DNA of 58,250 nt from Raineya orbicola (GTDB lineage: Bacteria > Bacteroidota > Bacteroidia > Cytophagales > Thermonemataceae): NCBI RefSeq assembly GCF_002843425.1, contig NZ_NKXO01000024.1, positions 1 to 58,250 of the forward strand, given 5' to 3'. Below the pieces are notes generated by a model. It had not been told where the DNA came from, searched no databases, and saw only the letters and a list, made by a program, of their open reading frames with translations. Below are positions 34,865-43,335 of this stretch, piece by piece. Numbering within the stretch: position 1 is the first letter of the stretch; each line of letters starts with the position of its first letter. The position numbers were made by a program, and so were the translations under genes.

Positions 34865-36577
34865 ATGAAAAATAACGCAGTGGTATTGAATGGCAATAAA
34901 TTGAGCCTCAATGAGGTTATTCAGGTGGCTTGGCAAGGAGCGGAAGTCAAAATAGCTAATGAATGTTATGCTAAAATACAAAAAAGTCGCGATTTTATTC
35001 ATAAGCAAGTATCTGAAAAGAAAATCATTTACGGCGTAACCACGGGTTTTGGAGCAAACGCTTCCAAAGTGATAGAAGATTATGAGATTGCAAAAAAATT
35101 GCAAAAAAATCTCTTACTTTCTCACGCCTGCGGGGTAGGTAAGCCATTTAGCTCCGAAATTGTACGAGCTATAATGCTCATTCGTCTTAATACTTTACTG
35201 GCAGGCTATTCGGGAGTAAAAGTTGAAACTATCAATTTACTGGCTCACCTACTAAATTTGCGTATTCACCCTGTTATTCCTTCGCAGGGTTCGGTAGGAG
35301 CAAGCGGTGATTTGTGTCCTTTGGCTCATATGGCTTTGGTGCTTATCGGCGAAGGTTTTGCCGAAGTAGAAGGGCAAATAGTATCAGGGAAAGAGGCTTT
35401 AGAAAAATTTGATTTAGCCCCATTGGAACTTGAACACAAAGAAGGTATCGCTTTACTCAATGGCACAAGCATAATGGCGGCTTTGGGCGTTTGGGCGGTG
35501 TATCAAGCCAAAGATGTGCTTTACAAAGGTTTGAAAGCCTCTTGTATGATGTTTGAGGCATTAGGGGCAAGAAGTCAAGCCTTTGATAAACGCCTGCACC
35601 GAGCCCGAAAGCACCGAGAGCAACTCAAAATTGTTCAGATTATCCATAAATTTACGGAAAAATCAACGCTTTTGGGCATAGAAAGTGCTGAAGTTGTGAA
35701 GTTTCTTTTTGATAAAATACAACCACAACTTACTGCCGAACATCGCAGAGAAATTCTGAAAAAATTACAAGATACCCCTCATCAAATTGCATTTTTAAGG
35801 CATTATTTGCCACAAGAAGAGCATTTGCCTTATGCTTGGCTGAGTTTGCATAAAATTCTCACTTTTGCCGAAAAAAAAATCACTCCGCAAGATGCCTACT
35901 CGGTTCGTTGTACGCCGCAAGTGCTTGGAGCGTGTTTGCAAGCCATTCAACACGCAGAAAATATCATTGAAGCCGAACTCAATGCCGTGGTAGATAACCC
36001 TCTGATTTTTGCTGAAAGTGAAGCAGTTGTTTCAGGTGGTAATTTTCACGGCGAGCCTTTGGCTCTGGCTCTGGATTATCTGAAAATTGGCGTTGCCGAA
36101 ATGGGAAATCTATTTGAAAGGCAAATCAATAAATTGGTAGATGAAGCTACGAATGATTGCCTGCCTGCCTTTCTTTCGGCGGATACTTCGGGGCTACATT
36201 CAGGACTGATGATACCGCAATATGTAGCGGCAAGTTTAGTTTCGGAAAATAAAGTACTTGCTCACCCCGCTTCTGTGGATTCTATCCCCACCTGTGCCAA
36301 CCAAGAAGACCACGTAAGTATGGGAACTATTGCAGGCAGACAAGCCCTTGAAATCATAGAAAATGCACGAAAAATTGTAGCAATTTTAATGCTTACTGCT
36401 CATCAGGCTTTACACTTGCGTAAAAAGCAACTTGCTCATATCGGGTTCAAAATAAAACTTGGCAAAGAAACGCAGAAACTTCACAAAAAATTAGATGAGC
36501 TAATAGGCTTTATTGAACAAGACCGCTTCTTACATCAAGATATTGAGCAAATTTTAGCGAATTGGGAAAAGTGGTAG
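34865..36577 (+). CDS. hutH: histidine ammonia-lyase
   Basis: HutH deaminates histidine to urocanate, the first step of histidine breakdown, using the MIO cofactor formed from an Ala-Ser-Gly tripeptide. That tripeptide is seen here at 146-148 in GSVGASGDLCPLAH. The residues that set substrate choice are Ser86-His87 in LLSHACGVG, the histidine type; tyrosine lyases have His-Leu here. YGVTTGFGA and the C-terminal QEDHVSMG are also present. At 570 residues it is longer than typical HutH (about 510). The other hut genes are absent. Its stop codon abuts that of the convergent metallo-hydrolase gene. Confidence 0.93.
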   Translation: MKNNAVVLNGNKLSLNEVIQVAWQGAEVKIANECYAKIQKSRDFIHKQVSEKKIIYGVTTGFGANASKVIEDYEIAKKLQKNLLLSHACGVGKPFSSEIVRAIMLIRLNTLLAGYSGVKVETINLLAHLLNLRIHPVIPSQGSVGASGDLCPLAHMALVLIGEGFAEVEGQIVSGKEALEKFDLAPLELEHKEGIALLNGTSIMAALGVWAVYQAKDVLYKGLKASCMMFEALGARSQAFDKRLHRARKHREQLKIVQIIHKFTEKSTLLGIESAEVVKFLFDKIQPQLTAEHRREILKKLQDTPHQIAFLRHYLPQEEHLPYAWLSLHKILTFAEKKITPQDAYSVRCTPQVLGACLQAIQHAENIIEAELNAVVDNPLIFAESEAVVSGGNFHGEPLALALDYLKIGVAEMGNLFERQINKLVDEATNDCLPAFLSADTSGLHSGLMIPQYVAASLVSENKVLAHPASVDSIPTCANQEDHVSMGTIAGRQALEIIENARKIVAILMLTAHQALHLRKKQLAHIGFKIKLGKETQKLHKKLDELIGFIEQDRFLHQDIEQILANWEKW

Positions 36578-37348
36578 TTATGAAACTTCTACTACCAAAC
36601 CATCGTAAGCCAAAAAAATATTTTCGGGCAAAAGAGAGCTTATTTCCTCGTGTAAGCCCATTCTGTGGCTAATATGCGTAAAATAGGTCTTTTCTGCCCC
36701 AATATGCTGAGCCACTTGAATTGCCTGTTCCAAATTATAGTGCGAAATATGATTTTCTTTTTGTAAAGCATTCAGTACCAACACTTTTGAGCCATAAATT
36801 TTTTGCATTTCTTCCGAAGCAATATAGTTGGCATCGGTAATGTAAGTAAAATTCTCTATACGAAAGCCCAACACAGGCAAACGATAATGAAACACCTCAA
36901 TAGGTATAATCTTTTGCCCATTGATTTCAAAGCTATGCTCTTTGCTAATTTCGTGAAGTTCTACTTGCGGAATGCCCGGATAGCGTTTTTCTGCAAAAAT
37001 ATAAGCAAATTCAGTTTTGAGTTGATTCAGAACCTTACTTGTGCCATAGAGAGGCATATTTTTATTTTGCAAAAAATTAAAAGGACGAACATCATCAAGC
37101 CCTGCGGTATGATCTTTGTGTTCGTGGGTGAAAAGAACCGCATCTAATTTCTTTATGCCTGCTCGTAGCATTTGCATACGAAAATCGGGACCTGTATCAA
37201 TGACTACATTAGCCAAATGGGTTTCTACGAAAACAGCAGAACGCAGGCGTTTGTCTTTGGGATTTTCAGACCGACATACCGAACAATCACAAGCGATTAC
37301 AGGCACACCTTGCGAGGTACCTGTACCCAGAAAGGTAACTTTAACCAT
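36578..37348 (-). CDS. metallo-beta-lactamase-fold hydrolase, PhnP-like
   Basis: The 256-residue protein opens with VTFLGTGTSQGVPVIACDCSVC, typical of the PhnP / tRNase Z-like branch of the MBL fold with a Cys pair near the start. It has the metal-binding HEHKDH in FTHEHKDHTAGLDD, IDTGPDFR, and FTHISHRMG near the end. PhnP is a cyclic phosphodiesterase; most relatives in Bacteroidota are annotated only as MBL hydrolases. Its start overlaps the preceding small gene by 8 bp, so they are co-transcribed. Confidence 0.88.
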   Translation of the reverse strand: MVKVTFLGTGTSQGVPVIACDCSVCRSENPKDKRLRSAVFVETHLANVVIDTGPDFRMQMLRAGIKKLDAVLFTHEHKDHTAGLDDVRPFNFLQNKNMPLYGTSKVLNQLKTEFAYIFAEKRYPGIPQVELHEISKEHSFEINGQKIIPIEVFHYRLPVLGFRIENFTYITDANYIASEEMQKIYGSKVLVLNALQKENHISHYNLEQAIQVAQHIGAEKTYFTHISHRMGLHEEISSLLPENIFLAYDGLVVEVS

Positions 37349-37616
37349 TGAGATTTTCTTGCATTAACTCCTCGTAGAGCTTTTTAGTTTTTGCACTCAA
37401 AAGATTTTCGTCAATTTCTATCTGCTTCAAAATATCTAATAAACAATTGATTTTTCCTTCTGTGGGAAAGTATTTATTCACCACAATCACACGTTGCTCT
37501 TTCAGAATACAATAGCCCGATTTGAAATTACCTTTTTCATAACGTAAATAAAGATTACTTTCAGCAAAAATATCCTCTATTTTACTCAAAAATGCAGGAG
37601 TGTATTTGATTTCCAT
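37341..37616 (-). CDS. conserved small protein of unknown function
   Basis: The 91-residue protein is acidic at its centre and has no signal peptide or membrane helix. GNFKSGYCILKEQRVIVVNKYFPTEGKI reads as beta strands, followed by two helices. It seems to belong to a small uncharacterised family of this phylum. It sits 37 bp downstream of rpoN and overlaps the metallo-hydrolase gene by 8 bp, so it probably belongs to the rpoN transcript. Confidence 0.7.
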   Translation of the reverse strand: MEIKYTPAFLSKIEDIFAESNLYLRYEKGNFKSGYCILKEQRVIVVNKYFPTEGKINCLLDILKQIEIDENLLSAKTKKLYEELMQENLNG

Positions 37617-37653
37617 ATTTGAAAAGTTTAATGAGCGAAAGTTTGCTTTTGCC

Positions 37654-39204
37654 CTAAATTTCTTTTCTTAATCTTGCCACAGGGATACCCAGTTGCTCGC
37701 GATATTTAGCAACCGTACGGCGAGCAATGTGGTAACCTGCTTCTTTAAGCATTCTTTCTAATTTTTCGTCAGAGAGTGGCTCGCGTTTATCTTCATTATC
37801 CACAAATTCTTTCAGTTTGGCTTTTACCTCTCTACTGCTTGCTTCTTCGCCCTCATCAGTAGCAATGCCTTCGGAAAAAAAGTGTTTGAGCGGATATACC
37901 CCAAATTCAGTTTGTACATACTTACTGCTTACCACACGAGAAACCGTAGAAATATCCATATCAATTTTTTCCGCAATATCTTTGAGAATCATTGGTTTGA
38001 GTTTTGTTTCATCACCTTCTAAAAAGAATTCGTATTGGTAAGTAGCAATAGCGTGCATAGTTTTTAGTAAAGTTTGCTGACGCTGTTTGATAGCATCAAT
38101 GAACCACTTAGCAGCATCTAACTTCTGTTTCACAAAAGCAATCGTTTCCTTGACACCCTTATCCTGACGTTTGCTTTTTTGATAAGTATCCAACATATCG
38201 GCAAAAGAAGGGCTAATACGCAATTGGGGGGCATTGCGAGCATTCAAAGCTATATCTAATTTGCCGTTATTGTTGGTAATGATAAAATCAGGGATAATTT
38301 GTTGCGAACCGCTACCTTCACTATCCGATGAATTACCGGGTTTGGGGTTGAGTTTGGTAATCAGTTTTAAGACTGATTTCAACTCTTCGTCAGAAAGTCC
38401 TAATCGCTTTTCTATCTTATCATAATGCTTTTTGGTAAATTCTTCAAAATTATCCTCAATAATTTCAATTGCCCAATCTAAAATTTGCTTTTCTTCATCG
38501 GTATGAATTTCCTCGTATTTTTTACGTTTCAGTTGTATAAGCAGACACTCTTGCAGATTGCGGGCGGCTACACCGGGCGGGTCAAATTGCTGAATCTTTT
38601 TGAGAACTGCTTCAACCTCTTTCTCGGTAACCTCAATGTAATAAGTAAGAGCCAAATCTCCCACCAGAGCTTTGAGTTCTCTTCTCAAATAGCCGTCATT
38701 ATCCAAAGTACCAATAATATGCTTTCCTATAATTTGCTCTTTTTCAGAAAGTTTGAGAAAACCCAATTGCGTTTCCAAAAATTCTACGAAAGTAGTACCC
38801 GCCACTATTGGGAAGTTTTTTTCCTCATCATCAGTGCTGTAATTAGTGTCTTGGGTTTTATAGCTTTCTTCTTCTGCTTGCAAATATTCATCAATATTCA
38901 TATCGCTGATAGCTTCATTTTGTTCGTAAGCGTCGCTATCATTATCATCATACTCGTTATTTTCATCATCATAGTCATCAGTATTATCTTCTTCGCCAAA
39001 AGAAATATCTTCCTCGCTTTCTGTTTCACTATCTTCAAAATCATAGTTATCATCTTTACCCTGTTCCAAAGCAGGGTTTTCAGCAATTTCTTCTTGAATA
39101 CGAGCCTCCAATTCTGCCGTAGGAATTTGCAATAGTTTAATGAATTGAATTTGCTGTGGTGAAAGTTTTTGCTGTAAAGATTGGTGTAAGCCTAATTTTT
39201 GCAT
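37654..39204 (-). CDS. rpoN: RNA polymerase sigma-54 factor
   Basis: Sigma-54 directs polymerase to -24/-12 promoters and needs an AAA+ activator. The 516-residue protein has the Gln-rich activator-contact region I (about 5-47, SLQQKLSPQQIQFIKLLQ and ENPALEQ), a long acidic region II (about 50-115, mostly Asp/Glu/Ser/Asn), the core-binding and helix-turn-helix regions, and the RpoN box ARRTVAKYRE at 494-503. All are intact. No activator gene is in the window. It is the first gene of a short run with the small protein and the hydrolase. Confidence 0.97.
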   Translation of the reverse strand: MQKLGLHQSLQQKLSPQQIQFIKLLQIPTAELEARIQEEIAENPALEQGKDDNYDFEDSETESEEDISFGEEDNTDDYDDENNEYDDNDSDAYEQNEAISDMNIDEYLQAEEESYKTQDTNYSTDDEEKNFPIVAGTTFVEFLETQLGFLKLSEKEQIIGKHIIGTLDNDGYLRRELKALVGDLALTYYIEVTEKEVEAVLKKIQQFDPPGVAARNLQECLLIQLKRKKYEEIHTDEEKQILDWAIEIIEDNFEEFTKKHYDKIEKRLGLSDEELKSVLKLITKLNPKPGNSSDSEGSGSQQIIPDFIITNNNGKLDIALNARNAPQLRISPSFADMLDTYQKSKRQDKGVKETIAFVKQKLDAAKWFIDAIKQRQQTLLKTMHAIATYQYEFFLEGDETKLKPMILKDIAEKIDMDISTVSRVVSSKYVQTEFGVYPLKHFFSEGIATDEGEEASSREVKAKLKEFVDNEDKREPLSDEKLERMLKEAGYHIARRTVAKYREQLGIPVARLRKEI

Positions 39205-39250
39205 AGACTAATAAATTAAGTCCTGCAATATAGCAATAACTTTGCCAAAC

Positions 39251-39853
39251 TCAAAAAATTTGTAAAAAATTTTTATGTAAAGCCCAGACCTGCTCTATAA
39301 GCGAATGTTTTTCATCATTATAGATGATAAAATCGGCAAATTTGAGTTTTTCATCTTCGGGCATTTGCTTTGCTATGATGCCCCTGATTTCGGCTTCACT
39401 ACGCTGTGGGTCGCGAGTGCGTATGCGTTGCAGACGTAATTCTTCGGGAGCAGTAACCACAATGAGTTTATCCAAAGACCTATATGCCCCCGATTCTATC
39501 ATCAAAGCCGCCTCACGTATAACATAAGGCGTACTTTGCTGATGAGCAAGCCACTGCTCATAGTCTTGGGCTACGGCAGGATGCACCAAACTATTGATAA
39601 GTTTAGTTTTTTCGCCATCCGAAAAAACTTGCTCTGCCAAAAAACGCCTGTTCAAAGAACCATCGGCAAGGTAAGCGTTTTCACCAAAGTTCGTTATGAT
39701 TGCTTTTTTTAAGCTATCATTTTGTATCATTACAGCTTTTGCACGCGAATCGGCATCATAAACAGGAATACCTAAAACCTGAAAAATACGAGCTACGGTA
39801 CTTTTTCCCGAACCTATACCACCTGTAATGCCAATTTGAAGGGGTTTAATCAT
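39251..39853 (-). CDS. coaE: dephospho-CoA kinase
   Basis: CoaE phosphorylates the ribose 3'-OH of dephospho-CoA, the last step of CoA synthesis. The 200-residue protein has the P-loop GGIGSGKS (11-18), VYDADSRAK, a LVHPAV stretch and the lid-region LRLQRIRTRD. Length is normal. Its start overlaps the end of the ybbR-like gene by 8 bp, so they form one operon. Confidence 0.95.
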   Translation of the reverse strand: MIKPLQIGITGGIGSGKSTVARIFQVLGIPVYDADSRAKAVMIQNDSLKKAIITNFGENAYLADGSLNRRFLAEQVFSDGEKTKLINSLVHPAVAQDYEQWLAHQQSTPYVIREAALMIESGAYRSLDKLIVVTAPEELRLQRIRTRDPQRSEAEIRGIIAKQMPEDEKLKFADFIIYNDEKHSLIEQVWALHKNFLQIF

Positions 39854-40829
39854 TTTTCTTACGAATAGTTTTTACCTTGTAATGAGGATTTGTTATTTCA
39901 GCACTTTCAATGCCTTGGGGAATATGTTCTAATTGTAGAGTAACGGTAGAATCTTCGGGTGCAAATTTTTTGAAATCTGCAATAATGTTAAAATCTTGCA
40001 AATCAATTTCTTTTTCCAAACTTGCCTTAAAAATACACAGCACTTCGGCTCGTTTTTGCACCAAATCTACATTTTCAGGGAAATTGATTTTTTCAATATC
40101 AAAACGAAGTTTGCGGGTAAAAAAGCGTTCTACTTCAAAGGTTACTTTTACATTAGGTTGCAAGGCTTTCAGATTAGGGCTTTCCCAAGCAGAAAGACTG
40201 ACGAGTTTATCAAAATTTTTACGAATATTATTTTCCCGAATAGTAAGCGGTAAGGAGTCGGGCAGTTGGTTGATTTTTTCTACACTTCCCTCAAAAGTTA
40301 CTACCTGCGGATTGATATAAATAGGACTGACAATCCGATAACCACCACGAAGCATTTTGCTTAGGCTCTCTTTGCGTATGTACAGGCGTACCACTTTACG
40401 CACATTGCGATTATTATTTATGAAAAAAGTATCATTTTTAATCTCTAAAACTTTCAAATCTTTGTCCAATTTGCTTGCAAGAGTATTACGCAAACTCCCC
40501 GAAAGAACATAATTATGCACCTGCGTAGCAGGCATTTGATAGTAGATTAACTTTTCTTTATCATTAGCAAAAATTTCGCGGGCAATTTTCCAGCCTGGGC
40601 CCGAGAGCGTAACAAACAATTTCCTTTGAAAAGTATCGGCATTGGTGCCATTAGCATATTGCAGCCGCACAGGATACACCAAAGAGTAAGTTTGTTCGCT
40701 ATTCAGCTGATAAAAAAACCAAAAAAGAACTGCAAAAAACAAACTCCAAATCATAGCCCTGAAATTACTTTGGTTTTCACCAATCAGTATTTCCTTGAGC
40801 CAATGAAGTAAATTCCTGAAAAACTGCAT
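39846..40829 (-). CDS. YbbR-like domain membrane protein
   Basis: The 327-residue protein has an N-terminal membrane helix (about residues 25-42) after a short basic segment, then beta-rich repeats of the YbbR type (about 60-320), ending in a Lys/Arg-rich tail. YbbR domains regulate diadenylate cyclase CdaA in Firmicutes; no cyclase gene is seen here, so its role is unclear. The ATG at 40829 is chosen because the promoter element at 40846-40853 lies upstream; an earlier in-frame start at 40910 would overlap the divergent restriction operon's promoter. Confidence 0.8.
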   Translation of the reverse strand: MQFFRNLLHWLKEILIGENQSNFRAMIWSLFFAVLFWFFYQLNSEQTYSLVYPVRLQYANGTNADTFQRKLFVTLSGPGWKIAREIFANDKEKLIYYQMPATQVHNYVLSGSLRNTLASKLDKDLKVLEIKNDTFFINNNRNVRKVVRLYIRKESLSKMLRGGYRIVSPIYINPQVVTFEGSVEKINQLPDSLPLTIRENNIRKNFDKLVSLSAWESPNLKALQPNVKVTFEVERFFTRKLRFDIEKINFPENVDLVQKRAEVLCIFKASLEKEIDLQDFNIIADFKKFAPEDSTVTLQLEHIPQGIESAEITNPHYKVKTIRKKND

Positions 40830-40845
40830 CAGAACATTATTTTTA

Positions 40846-40853
40846 CAAATGTA
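40846..40853 (-). promoter_or_regulatory. -7 promoter element of ybbR-coaE
   Basis: On the minus strand TACATTTG matches TAnnTTTG, with CTTG at the -33 position (40876-40873), 19 bp away. Its -33 site overlaps the start of the divergent promoter, so the two promoters share DNA. Confidence 0.55.
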
Positions 40854-40866
40854 CAAAAATTTGCGT

Positions 40867-40897
40867 TTTGTACAAGGCATAAAATTGCATAACTTTG
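40867..40897 (+). promoter_or_regulatory. consensus promoter of the restriction-modification operon
   Basis: TTTG at 40867-40870 and TAACTTTG at 40890-40897 match both elements exactly with a 19-bp spacer, the best promoter in the window. Transcription would start near 40904, about 14 bp before the ATG at 40918. Confidence 0.75.
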
Positions 40898-40917
40898 CAA
40901 ATACACACACAATAAAT

Positions 40918-42057
40918 ATGTATCAAGAACGAACATTTTTGCTGCTATCAGACCATAACGAGGAAGAGAACTTCAAAAAAGAGGTTCTACAAAGTCCTCT
41001 TGGGCTTGCTAAAAATATTATTGATGATCTTTTTGCATCTAAGTTTAGTGATTTGCAAGCAAAATTAGATACTATCAAAGATTTTACAGCAGGGATTAGT
41101 AGTGCAAAAAAATTTAAGGAATACGGATTAGCAAAGCACTATCCACATCTTTTTGCTTTTCACCAATTTTTTCATAGTTCTATTAGAGCGAGACAAGGCA
41201 AAGTTTTAGAAAAAATTATAGGCTTCGTACTAAAAAATTATGTAAAATGTCCTATTGTAACAGAAGGACACGAAAGTTTGAGTATTTTGCAGGCTATCAT
41301 AGATGAAAAACTTGAAAAGTTAGATATAGATGCTCTGGCTGCAAGCCCTGATAGAAAAAAAATCATTCTAATTCAACTTCGTTCAAGAGATGATACAGGC
41401 GGAACAACCGCCAAAGGCTCTTTGGTTGAACTATTACGAAGTATGCTCAGGCTTAATAAAAAGCCAAATATAAAAATATTGTATCTTGTCGGTATTTGGG
41501 ATGAAAGAGATAGTAACCAAAAAAACTCCACCATTACAAAATTCTGCAGCTCTCTAAAAGATTTTATCTCCGATGAAACCTTATTCAAAAAGCAAATTGA
41601 GCAAATATATCATTTCAACGATACACTTATGCTTCAATTAGCATATGGTACAAATGCAATTAGTAGGGCTATTTTTGAATGGTCGGAAAGCCAAGATGAA
41701 GCTATTTTGAGAGGTATACAAAATATAGTGGGTACGATTGAAAATTGGGACGATTTATGGATTGCTGTATCAATAGCTAATTTAGAATTGGAATTACAAC
41801 ATATTCAAAATGTTTCTAATATAAATATTTTGAAAGAAAAAATACAAAAGTTCAATTTTCAGCCAAATATCAGTTCTTATGAAAATATCTACCATTCAGC
41901 AACTCAATTTACTAACCAAATTTTACCTACCTGGAATGAAAATAGCTTGCCTTTTGGTAGTATCGCCGAAAAAGCTCATTACATAAGAGATTTAGTTTTT
42001 TTGTACACAATTCATCAATACGTAAATGACAAATTACAACTTATTCGCAACTTTTGA
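40918..42057 (+). CDS. probable type II restriction endonuclease
   Basis: The 379-residue protein is called a restriction enzyme because it overlaps a DNA methyltransferase gene by 32 bp and has a plausible nuclease core. The core is Asp145 in SPD, a strand IILIQLRSRDD (149-159), then TGGTTAKGSLVE with Glu171. The RSxxD...E pattern recalls the active-site/recognition strand of CCGG-cleaving PD-(D/E)XK enzymes, but the usual catalytic Lys is not in its standard place. The recognition sequence cannot be inferred. The ATG at 40918 follows the consensus promoter; an in-frame ATG at 40849 lies upstream of it. I found no closer family match. Confidence 0.6.
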   Translation: MYQERTFLLLSDHNEEENFKKEVLQSPLGLAKNIIDDLFASKFSDLQAKLDTIKDFTAGISSAKKFKEYGLAKHYPHLFAFHQFFHSSIRARQGKVLEKIIGFVLKNYVKCPIVTEGHESLSILQAIIDEKLEKLDIDALAASPDRKKIILIQLRSRDDTGGTTAKGSLVELLRSMLRLNKKPNIKILYLVGIWDERDSNQKNSTITKFCSSLKDFISDETLFKKQIEQIYHFNDTLMLQLAYGTNAISRAIFEWSESQDEAILRGIQNIVGTIENWDDLWIAVSIANLELELQHIQNVSNINILKEKIQKFNFQPNISSYENIYHSATQFTNQILPTWNENSLPFGSIAEKAHYIRDLVFLYTIHQYVNDKLQLIRNF

Positions 42058-43294
42058 GCATTCAGATTTTGTTGAAAAAAGAAGCCCGCTTTTAGTTTCT
42101 TTCAGAGAATTAGTGCCTGAAATTTCAAATACAAACTACTTAACACACGGCATTTATTACTATCCTGCCAAATTTATTCCACAAGTAGTTCGTTTTTGTG
42201 TGCAAAAATTTACACAAAAAAACGATTGGATAATAGATCCTTTCGCAGGAAGTGGTACGGTTGCCTTAGAAGCAAATCTTCTGGAAAGAAATTGCATTGC
42301 CATAGACCTAAACTATTTGCTCAATCATATCATTCCACTTAAAATTCCAAAAATTCAAGAGAAGCTCAAATATTCAGTTTTACAAGAAAAATTAAACTTT
42401 GTTTTACAAAGTAAAGAAATTTTTAAGCCTCAATGGTCTAACCTTGCCTATTGGTATCCTATTGAAATGCTGAATTTACTTCAAAAATACTGGGGAGGAC
42501 AAAAATCCTTACCCCAAGATATGTATGCTGAAATTATTGCAGCTGCCTTGCTCAAAGTGAGCAAATATTTTTCTTACGCCGAACACAAAACGCCCAAGTT
42601 GTTTCGTTCAAAACAAAAAAGAGCTTTCATTGAAAAAATTTTGCAAGAAAATTGGCAAAAGCAAATGCAGGAAATGCTGCTTAATATTGCTTCCGAAATT
42701 TTAGTAGCTATCAACGAGACATTTGCAAAAATAAGACAAAATAAACATCAAATCTTGTATTTTGGTGGAGTAGATAGTGCTTCCTTTCAAACTTCACAAG
42801 AAATAGATTGTCTTATTACCTCTCCACCTTACTTGCAGGCACAAGAATATATCCGAACTTTCAAGTTGGATTTATATTGGTTAGGTTATAGTGAGGCTGA
42901 AGTTAAGCACATTTCCCAAATGGAAATTCCTTATCGCAAAGCACATTCTTTGGTTCATACTCCTACACTTGACTTGTTGCGTCCTAAAATTACTAATCCT
43001 AAACTACTGCAAATTTTAGAGGCTTATTTCTTTTTTACCTGCAAAGCCTTAGAAAATTGCATTGCCAAACTTAAAAAGGGGAGGAAAGCCTGTATTTTTG
43101 TTGGAAATCCTAAAATAGACGGCATTGAAGTAGAAACTTGGCGAATTTTTTTAGAATACTTTGAGGAAAAAAATTGTATTTTGAAGGGTATTTATGAAGA
43201 TCGTATTCAAAGTCGTCAGCTTTTCAAAGCCCGTAACAATAAAAACCCCGAAGGTATGAAATCCGAATTTTTGCTTGTGCTAGAAAAACAATAA
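42026..43294 (+). CDS. DNA amino-methyltransferase of the restriction-modification pair
   Basis: The 422-residue protein has the SAM-binding motif DPFAGSGT (71-78) before the catalytic motif TSPPY (265-269), the order of alpha/gamma-class enzymes, with about 185 residues between. It would methylate adenine N6 or cytosine N4 and protect host DNA from the overlapping nuclease. The motif order is opposite to that of the methyltransferase at 18425. The 32-bp overlap with the upstream gene implies coupled translation. Confidence 0.9.
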   Translation: MTNYNLFATFEHSDFVEKRSPLLVSFRELVPEISNTNYLTHGIYYYPAKFIPQVVRFCVQKFTQKNDWIIDPFAGSGTVALEANLLERNCIAIDLNYLLNHIIPLKIPKIQEKLKYSVLQEKLNFVLQSKEIFKPQWSNLAYWYPIEMLNLLQKYWGGQKSLPQDMYAEIIAAALLKVSKYFSYAEHKTPKLFRSKQKRAFIEKILQENWQKQMQEMLLNIASEILVAINETFAKIRQNKHQILYFGGVDSASFQTSQEIDCLITSPPYLQAQEYIRTFKLDLYWLGYSEAEVKHISQMEIPYRKAHSLVHTPTLDLLRPKITNPKLLQILEAYFFFTCKALENCIAKLKKGRKACIFVGNPKIDGIEVETWRIFLEYFEEKNCILKGIYEDRIQSRQLFKARNNKNPEGMKSEFLLVLEKQ

Positions 43295-43304
43295 AGTTTT
43301 TTCC

Positions 43305-43312
43305 TAAATTTG
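43305..43312 (+). promoter_or_regulatory. -7 promoter element of the WG-repeat gene
   Basis: TAAATTTG matches TAnnTTTG, 23 bp before the ATG at 43336. It follows directly on the methyltransferase gene. Confidence 0.4.
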
Positions 43313-43335
43313 AAGCTCTGAAAACGTATTTTTCA

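Noticed and set aside
38485-39135. Open frame of 216 codons on the plus strand opposite rpoN
   Set aside because: It mirrors the Asp/Glu-rich region II of rpoN, whose codons read as Ile/Val/Phe on the other strand. No promoter or recognisable domain; rpoN is intact across it.
40849-40917. Longer N-terminus of the restriction enzyme
   Set aside because: This start is upstream of the perfect promoter at 40867-40897, so it would not be in the transcript.
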